This document shows positions 7,594 to 11,936 of a stretch of DNA of 11,936 nt, one piece after another. The notes under the pieces were generated by a model. That model was not told the origin of the DNA, did not search any database, and saw nothing but the letters and a program-made list of their open reading frames with translations. The DNA comes from an uncultured Collinsella sp. (GTDB taxonomy: Bacteria; Actinomycetota; Coriobacteriia; Coriobacteriales; Coriobacteriaceae). Every line of letters begins with the position of its first letter. Position 1 is the first letter of the stretch. The translations under genes and the position numbers were made by a program. The stretch lies in NCBI GenBank assembly GCA_902465425.1, contig CABQNA010000027.1, forward strand, positions 1 to 11,936. Reading direction: 5' to 3'.

Positions 7594-7756
7594 CATTTCA
7601 AAACTGTGCCGGATTACGGGGCTAAAGCCGAGGCCCTCATCCATACCACCATTTTTTGAAAAACGGCAAGCTATTTACCTGCGGTTTTGGTTTTGCCAAA
7701 TGTCGTGTGGTTGGAGATAGGCGATTTATCGTAGTAAACCGGCATAGTTTTGTTCG
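7594..7756. repeat. Palindromic repeat element, copy C
   Basis: Same 163-nt unit as copy A, from CATTTCAAAAC to TAGTTTTGTTCG. The right arm (7725-7752) matches copy A at 27 of 28 positions. The left arm (7599-7626) has drifted, with six mismatches to the inverse of the right arm, so the palindrome is decaying on one side. CCTGCGGTTTT in the middle recalls the hairpin of copy B, but its partner is degraded (AAAACGGCA). It lies 3' of the hydrogenase operon. Confidence 0.8.
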
Positions 7757-7783
7757 CGGCGGCTCGCCCGCGCGTTTAATCGC

Positions 7784-7817
7784 GGGGCCGGTGGGGCAAT
7801 TTTGCCCCACCGGCCCC
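7784..7817 (-). terminator. Strong hairpin at the end of the hydrogenase operon
   Basis: 16-nt perfectly inverted arms (GGGGCCGGTGGGGCAA, 7784-7799; complement 7802-7817) separated by 2 nt, 21 nt beyond the echF stop. Its place fits the operon terminator. No U-run follows on the minus strand, as with the hairpin after the adhesin gene. Confidence 0.6.
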
Positions 7818-7838
7818 TATTCCAGCTCTATTCCAGCA

Positions 7839-8172
7839 CTATTCCGGTTTGGTTTCTACCGTGGGAGTCCTGTCCGCCGCAACCGAAGTGCGGGCGGTGT
7901 CCATGCTCAGGCAGTGTTTAGGACAGCTTTCGATGCACTCGCCGCACACCACACAGGCATACGGGTCGATCGACCACGTTCCGCCCTTGCGATCGACCGC
8001 CCGCCGGGCAGCGGCGCGCGCACATGCCACAGCAGATGCACACGTTCATGTCGTTAACGATATGCCCGCGCAGGCGCTCGGGTGCCGCGAGCTTCTCCTG
8101 CGGATAGCACACCGTTACCGGCTGCTTGACCATAGAGCCCAAGGCCGTCTTGGCAAATGTCAGTAAACTCAT
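7839..8172 (-). pseudogene. echF: Ech hydrogenase ferredoxin-like subunit EchF (NuoI/HycF-like), frameshifted
   Basis: EchF carries two [4Fe-4S] clusters and passes electrons between ferredoxin (or a formate dehydrogenase) and EchC. The reading frame from ATG 8172 gives the N-terminus and the first motif C45-x2-C48-x2-C51-x3-CP, then CPAG, and leaves frame at about 7998 to end after 84 codons. The next frame continues directly with VDRKGGTWSID, the second motif CVVCGECIESCP, and a tail ending at TAG 7839-7841. Family members read CPAxAIxVD here, so about eight bases (the A-I-x codons less one base) appear to be missing. If joined, the protein would be about 111 aa, normal for EchF. It starts 7 nt after echE with a weak AGGTAGG ribosome site. 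A sequence error is possible; read as written, the second cluster is lost. Confidence 0.8.
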
Positions 8173-8179
8173 GCCGCGC

Positions 8180-9268
8180 CTACCTTTCCGTGCAGCTAAT
8201 GCAGGGGTCGATGGTCAGGATAATCATGGGCACGTTGGCAAGGAGCACGCCCTGCAGCGCATGCGTCAGACCAGCCAGGTTCTGCGACGTCGGCGTGCGC
8301 ACGCGGAAACGGTCCAGGTTCTTGGTACCGTTACCGCGCACATAGTAATATGCCTCGCCGCGCGGCTGTTCAATCACAACCTCGCCGCGCGCGCCGTCGG
8401 CCGGCGTGAGCTTGGTACGCCCGCCGATACCGTCGTGCGGAATCTTGCCGACAAGCTCCTTGATAATGTCCATGGCCTGCGTAACCTCGGCACAACGCAC
8501 CTGGCAGCGGGCATAACAGTCGCCATCGGTGGCAACAATCGGCTCAAACGCAGCCAAGTCCGCATAGGCACCGTCGTCAAACATGCGCACGTCGTAATCC
8601 ACGCCCGATGCGCGCCCAAACGGACCGACCATCGAAAGCTCCAGCGCGTCTTTCTTGCTAATCACGCCCACGCCATGCAGGCGCTCGCCGCAGCTGTTGT
8701 CGTCCACAAACGTATGCACCAGGGCCTCGTAGTCAGGACGCATGGCATCGAGCGTCTGGACAATGCCCGCCAGCTCGGAGTCCTCGATATCGTGCTTAAG
8801 GCCGCCGATCTCGTTAATCGACAGAATCACGCGACCGCCGCAAGTGCTCTCAAAGATCTTGAGAATCTGCTCGCGCAGCGTCCACGAACGATAGAACAGC
8901 GCCTCAAAGCCAAAGGCATCGGCGAGCAGGCCCAGCCACAGCAGGTGCGAGTGAATGCGCGAAAGCTCATGCAGAATGGTGCGGATATACTGCACGCGAC
9001 CAGGCACCTCGATGCCGAGCATGCGCTCGCAGGCGCTGGCGTAGCCACAGCTATGGCCCACGGCGCAGATGCCGCAGATGCGCTCGGCGATGTAGCCAAA
9101 CTGATGCATATCGCGCTTTTCGGTGAGCTTCTCGAGTCCGCGGTGCACAAAGCCGATCTGCGGAATTGCTTCGATGACGCGGTCATCCTCGATCACCAGG
9201 TCCAGATGAAGCGGCTCGGGCAGCACCGGGTGCTGCGGGCCAAACGGAATTACGGAGCGATGAGCCAT
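8180..9268 (-). CDS. echE: Ech-type [NiFe]-hydrogenase large (catalytic) subunit, NuoD-like
   Basis: 362 aa, full length for EchE. It starts with the family's IPFGPQHPVLPEPLHL region. The N-terminal Ni ligands are C65 and C68 in ERICGICAVGHS and the C-terminal pair is C356 and C359 in DPCISCTER, so the NiFe(CN)2CO site looks complete. The protein ends three residues after the last cysteine, so there is no C-terminal extension for a maturation protease to remove, as reported for CooH and M. barkeri EchE. It reduces protons or oxidises H2 at the cytoplasmic side of the membrane complex. The start is fixed by GGAGG at 9279-9283, 10 nt upstream, inside the end of echD. A gap of 5 nt separates it from echD and 7 nt from echF. 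Group 4 (Ech-like) is confident; the exact subgroup would need a tree. Confidence 0.95.
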   Translation of the reverse strand: MAHRSVIPFGPQHPVLPEPLHLDLVIEDDRVIEAIPQIGFVHRGLEKLTEKRDMHQFGYIAERICGICAVGHSCGYASACERMLGIEVPGRVQYIRTILHELSRIHSHLLWLGLLADAFGFEALFYRSWTLREQILKIFESTCGGRVILSINEIGGLKHDIEDSELAGIVQTLDAMRPDYEALVHTFVDDNSCGERLHGVGVISKKDALELSMVGPFGRASGVDYDVRMFDDGAYADLAAFEPIVATDGDCYARCQVRCAEVTQAMDIIKELVGKIPHDGIGGRTKLTPADGARGEVVIEQPRGEAYYYVRGNGTKNLDRFRVRTPTSQNLAGLTHALQGVLLANVPMIILTIDPCISCTER

Positions 9269-9273
9269 GGACC

Positions 9274-9984
9274 TTACGCCTCCTTTTTCTGCTTGTCGCG
9301 GGCGACCTTGGCGGCAAGCGCCGCGCGGACCTTGGCCGCTTTCTCGGGATCCATGGCAGCGAGCTTTGCCTCCATCTCGGCAGCCTTGAGCGCGGCCTTG
9401 GCAGCGGCATCGTCATGCTGGGCATCGGAGCCGGCAGCCGCAGCGGGCTGAGCGACGGCAGCGCCCACAGCATCGCCAGCGCCTTCCCCTGCAGCAGCCG
9501 CGGCAGCGACGGCCTTCTCGGCCGCGGCCTTGCGCGCCTTGGCCTCGGCGGCAGCACGGACCTTCATGGCTTTCTCGCGCGCGGCCTTCACCTCGGGCGT
9601 GATAACGCTCATGGGCTCGGCAGTCGAAACCTGGTAGAAAAAGCCCTTAAAGTCGACCTGCATGTCGGTGATGGCAAGCCCAAACAGGTCGTGGGCCTCA
9701 TTTTCAAACGGGAATACCGCGGGGTAATACGAGCTGATGGACGGAATCTCCTGGTACTGGTCGATGCCCTCAACCACCAGGTTCTCAATCGCATAGCTGC
9801 CGTCCTGCGCAATATGCTCCTGAGCAGCACGAACGTTGATAAACGTATAGACCAAGCGATACGTACCGTCGTCGACGTTGCGCTCGGCGTGCATCTGCAC
9901 AAAGCGCGCGCCGACGCCCTTGAGCGCCTGGACATGCGGCAGGAGCTCGTCAATCCCGACGGTGGTATAGATAGCCTTTTGCAT
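9274..9984 (-). CDS. echD: Ech hydrogenase subunit EchD (NuoC / 30-kDa subunit-like) with Ala/Lys-rich tail
   Basis: 236 aa. Residues 1 to about 130 match the NuoC-like subunit, including the signature FPFENEAHDLFGL at 91-103. EchD proteins are usually close to this core size. Residues about 131-236 form an extra tail dominated by Ala with Lys, Glu and Arg. It looks like one or two charged helices or a coiled coil (about 131-163 and 193-236) joined by an Ala/Gly stretch. The subunit bridges EchC and EchE in the soluble arm. Its ATG overlaps the TAA of echC by one base (TAATG), and GGAGG at 9992-9996 sits inside echC, so translation is probably coupled. The tail has no motif I recognise. Confidence 0.9.
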   Translation of the reverse strand: MQKAIYTTVGIDELLPHVQALKGVGARFVQMHAERNVDDGTYRLVYTFINVRAAQEHIAQDGSYAIENLVVEGIDQYQEIPSISSYYPAVFPFENEAHDLFGLAITDMQVDFKGFFYQVSTAEPMSVITPEVKAAREKAMKVRAAAEAKARKAAAEKAVAAAAAAGEGAGDAVGAAVAQPAAAAGSDAQHDDAAAKAALKAAEMEAKLAAMDPEKAAKVRAALAAKVARDKQKKEA

Positions 9985-10538
9985 TACTCGGCCTCCTTTG
10001 CAGCGGCGGTCGCGTCGCCGGCCTCCGCAGCAGCCACAAACCCGTCCTCGCCCAGCTCAACGCCGCCATCCCAGGTAGAAGCGCCGCCCACGGTAAGCGG
10101 GTCACCGCCGGCGCGCATCACGGCCTCCTTCTGGTCCAGGATGCCGCACGCCTCCACGATGGCATCGATCACCGTCTCGGGGCGAATGGCGCACCCGGGC
10201 GCGTACACGTCCACGGGAATCGCGCGGTCCACGCCGCCGATTACGTTATAGGCATCGCGGAACACGCCGCCCGAACACGCGCAGATACCGCAGGCCACCA
10301 CACACTTGGGCTCGAGCATCTGGTTGTAAATCTGGCGCACGACGGGCAGATTCTGCGCGTTGACCGACCCCGTCACCAAAAAGATATCCGCATGCTTGGG
10401 GTTGCCGGTATTGACCACGCCAAAGCGCTCCGCATCGAACAGCGGCGTGAGCGAGGCCAGCACCTCGATATCGCATCCGTTGCAGCTCGAACCGTCGTAA
10501 TGAATAACCCACGGCGAGCGCGACATTTTATGATCCAT
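9984..10538 (-). CDS. echC: Ech hydrogenase small subunit EchC (NuoB/HycG-like, proximal [4Fe-4S])
   Basis: 184 aa. Cluster ligands are visible as C19 and C22 in SSCNGCDIE, C86 in CGICACSGG, and C116 in PGCAIRPE, the pattern of the single proximal [4Fe-4S] cluster of group 4 hydrogenases and NuoB. It takes electrons from EchF and hands them to the NiFe site of EchE. Residues after about 140 are an Ala/Glu/Asp-rich tail. The start at 10538 is chosen because AGGAGG (10547-10552) is 8 nt upstream; a second ATG four codons on is less well placed. The Shine-Dalgarno overlaps the TAG stop of the preceding echB part, showing tight operon packing. Confidence 0.93.
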   Translation of the reverse strand: MDHKMSRSPWVIHYDGSSCNGCDIEVLASLTPLFDAERFGVVNTGNPKHADIFLVTGSVNAQNLPVVRQIYNQMLEPKCVVACGICACSGGVFRDAYNVIGGVDRAIPVDVYAPGCAIRPETVIDAIVEACGILDQKEAVMRAGGDPLTVGGASTWDGGVELGEDGFVAAAEAGDATAAAKEAE

Positions 10539-10550
10539 GGATGCCGCCTC

Positions 10551-11936
10551 CTAAATAAATACGTCGACGAGGATGGGCATAAGGTTGAGCAGGCCAAACA
10601 CCAGCGCCACGCCCCATCCGAGCCTAAAGCAGCTGCGCCAGGTGCTGCGTGCGAAGGTGTTGTCGATCAGGACCTCGACAAAATACGTCGCGGCCATCAC
10701 GACCAGGGCTACAACCCAGCTCACGGGGTTGTCCCAAACAAAGAACATGCCCACCCACATCAAAAACAGCACGGTCTCGCACCAGTGCATAAGGGTCATC
10801 TTGGCCAGCGTGCCGCCGCTCATCTCGGTGGCGACGCCCTGGACGATCTCCTGATGCGCGTGATGCGAGTACGAAAGGTCAAACGGCGACTTGCGCAGCT
10901 TGATGGTAAGCACCGCGAGCAACGCGAGGAAAATGGGTGCGCTGTACACGATGATGGGGACCGACTGCCCCGTCACGGCGATGGAATCGAAGCTGTCGGT
11001 GGCAAGGTACAGGCCCACGCTCATCAGCAGAACGGCGGGCTCGTAACTCATGACCTGCAGCAGCTCGCGATCGGCGCCAACCTGGGCAAACGGGCTTTGC
11101 GTCGAGGCGGACGCCAGCACCACAAAGATCGCGGCGAGCGTCACCATAAAGGCGCACAGCAGTGTGTTGGAGCCCGACACAAAGATGCCGCCGCCCACCA
11201 CGGTAAAGATGAGCGCGCACGCCATGTAGGTGTCGTCCATGGTGTTTACGCTGGCGGGGGCCTTGCGCAGGAGCTTGGCCACATCGTAGAAGGGTTGCAG
11301 CAGGCGCGGGCCCACGCGGCCCTGCATGCGAGCCGAAAGCTTACGGTCAAGACCGTCGATCAGGCCGCCCACAAGCGGCGCCAGCAGGGCAAACACCACG
11401 GTACCAATAAATATGCCCACGACGCCCGAGCCTTCGAAATACTTACCGCGCAGCACCGAGGGCGCACTCATGGCAAGCCGCTCGGGCCCAATCCACGCGC
11501 AACACAGCAGCGCAAACAAGATAATGCTGCAGCACACGACGCTGCCCGCGGGGCCAATACGCTTCTCGCCAAGGGCGTCCTCCGAGTACCAATTGCGCTT
11601 TTCGGCCTTCACCTCGTGTCCCATCGAGCCGCGGAAATGGCGATATTTGTCGGTTCCCACACCCGAAAGGTACACGTTGACGTGCGGCTTGTTGCTCACG
11701 CGGAATGAAGTCAGCAGCACCACGGCGATAAAAGCCACGATAACCACCATCAGATACATGGCGTCCTTGCCAATAACGTACGGCACGCGGCCAAACACCA
11801 TGGCGAGGTAAGGCGACACCAGACCGCTCGAGATAACCGGGAACGCCACGCAGCACAGAATCAGCAGCGCGGCGATGGTGTTGAGGGCCATCCATTCGGT
11901 CTTATGGACATTGGCCTCAACGTTTTGAGCCGTGGG
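10551..11936 (-). CDS. echB: Ech hydrogenase membrane subunit: EchA (NuoL-like) tail fused to EchB (NuoH-like); 5' end outside window
   Basis: The frame is open to the window edge, giving 461 residues. An ATG at 11891 exists, but it has no ribosome site and lies inside a smooth run (NVEANVHKTEWMALNTIA), so I take the gene as continuing to the right. Counting from that ATG, residues 152-446 are a complete NuoH-like EchB with ARMQGRVGPRLLQPFYD (187-203), VGADRELLQVMSYEP (271-285) and SPFDLSYSHHAHQEIVQG (335-352). Residues 1-150 are two or three membrane helices plus a loop (YLSGVGTDKYRHFRGSMG, NWYSEDALGEKR) that resemble the C-terminal end of EchA/HyfB antiporter-like subunits. The membrane arm couples electron transfer to H+ or Na+ movement. 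EchA and EchB are normally separate proteins. Confidence 0.88.
   Translation of the reverse strand, partial: PTAQNVEANVHKTEWMALNTIAALLILCCVAFPVISSGLVSPYLAMVFGRVPYVIGKDAMYLMVVIVAFIAVVLLTSFRVSNKPHVNVYLSGVGTDKYRHFRGSMGHEVKAEKRNWYSEDALGEKRIGPAGSVVCCSIILFALLCCAWIGPERLAMSAPSVLRGKYFEGSGVVGIFIGTVVFALLAPLVGGLIDGLDRKLSARMQGRVGPRLLQPFYDVAKLLRKAPASVNTMDDTYMACALIFTVVGGGIFVSGSNTLLCAFMVTLAAIFVVLASASTQSPFAQVGADRELLQVMSYEPAVLLMSVGLYLATDSFDSIAVTGQSVPIIVYSAPIFLALLAVLTIKLRKSPFDLSYSHHAHQEIVQGVATEMSGGTLAKMTLMHWCETVLFLMWVGMFFVWDNPVSWVVALVVMAATYFVEVLIDNTFARSTWRSCFRLGWGVALVFGLLNLMPILVDVFI

Noticed and set aside
7839..8030. A separate small ferredoxin gene starting at 8030
   Set aside because: Its first 13 residues are out-of-frame echF sequence; the rest is the second half of EchF. 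A frameshift in one gene explains both pieces better than two genes.
8126..9451. 441-aa plus-strand frame across echE and echD
   Set aside because: Antisense to clear hydrogenase genes with intact catalytic motifs; its sequence has no family resemblance.
10392..11708. 438-aa plus-strand frame rich in His, Lys and Arg
   Set aside because: Antisense of the membrane subunit and echC; the composition is the complement of hydrophobic codons, not a real protein.

Overview
The window looks like a chromosomal segment of a high-GC, Gram-positive gut actinobacterium, most likely a Coriobacteriia member such as Collinsella. That placement is an inference from three things: GC-rich codon use, a very large LPXTG-anchored surface protein built from streptococcal-pilin-type (FctA) repeats, and an Ech-type energy-converting [NiFe]-hydrogenase operon. 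No marker gene fixes the species.

Layout. Positions 1-234 (+) hold the C-terminal DNA-binding end of a NarL/LuxR-type response regulator. Positions 235-807 carry no gene; they hold two long palindromic repeat elements, a short 36-nt repeat and several hairpins. Positions 808-7359 (-) are one 2183-aa gene for a secreted, cell-wall-anchored protein: signal peptide, von Willebrand A domain with a complete MIDAS motif, a linker region, eleven FctA-like repeats predicted to form internal Lys-Asn isopeptide bonds, a Pro-rich stalk, LPTTG and a membrane tail. Positions 7360-7838 carry no gene; they hold a cluster of TGAGAC motifs in front of the adhesin, a second copy of the 36-nt repeat, a third palindromic element and a strong hairpin. 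From 7839 to the right edge, on the minus strand, lies a tightly packed hydrogenase operon. In transcription order it encodes an EchA-tail/EchB fusion that runs off the window, then EchC, EchD, EchE and EchF.

How the genes work together. EchE (NiFe site) and EchC (proximal [4Fe-4S]) form the catalytic module, EchD is the NuoC-like structural subunit, EchF the polyferredoxin-like electron entry, and EchA/B the ion-translocating membrane arm. Together they would couple ferredoxin- or formate-linked H2 chemistry to ion pumping. As written, echF is broken by a frameshift between its two [4Fe-4S] motifs, while every other subunit visible here is intact. That points to a very recent mutation or a sequence error.

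Most worth a second look: the echF frameshift; the EchA-EchB fusion; the family of about 160-nt palindromic elements flanking the adhesin, two of which have exactly the same length; the TGAGAC cluster; and adhesin repeat 4, where the isopeptide lysine is replaced by arginine.
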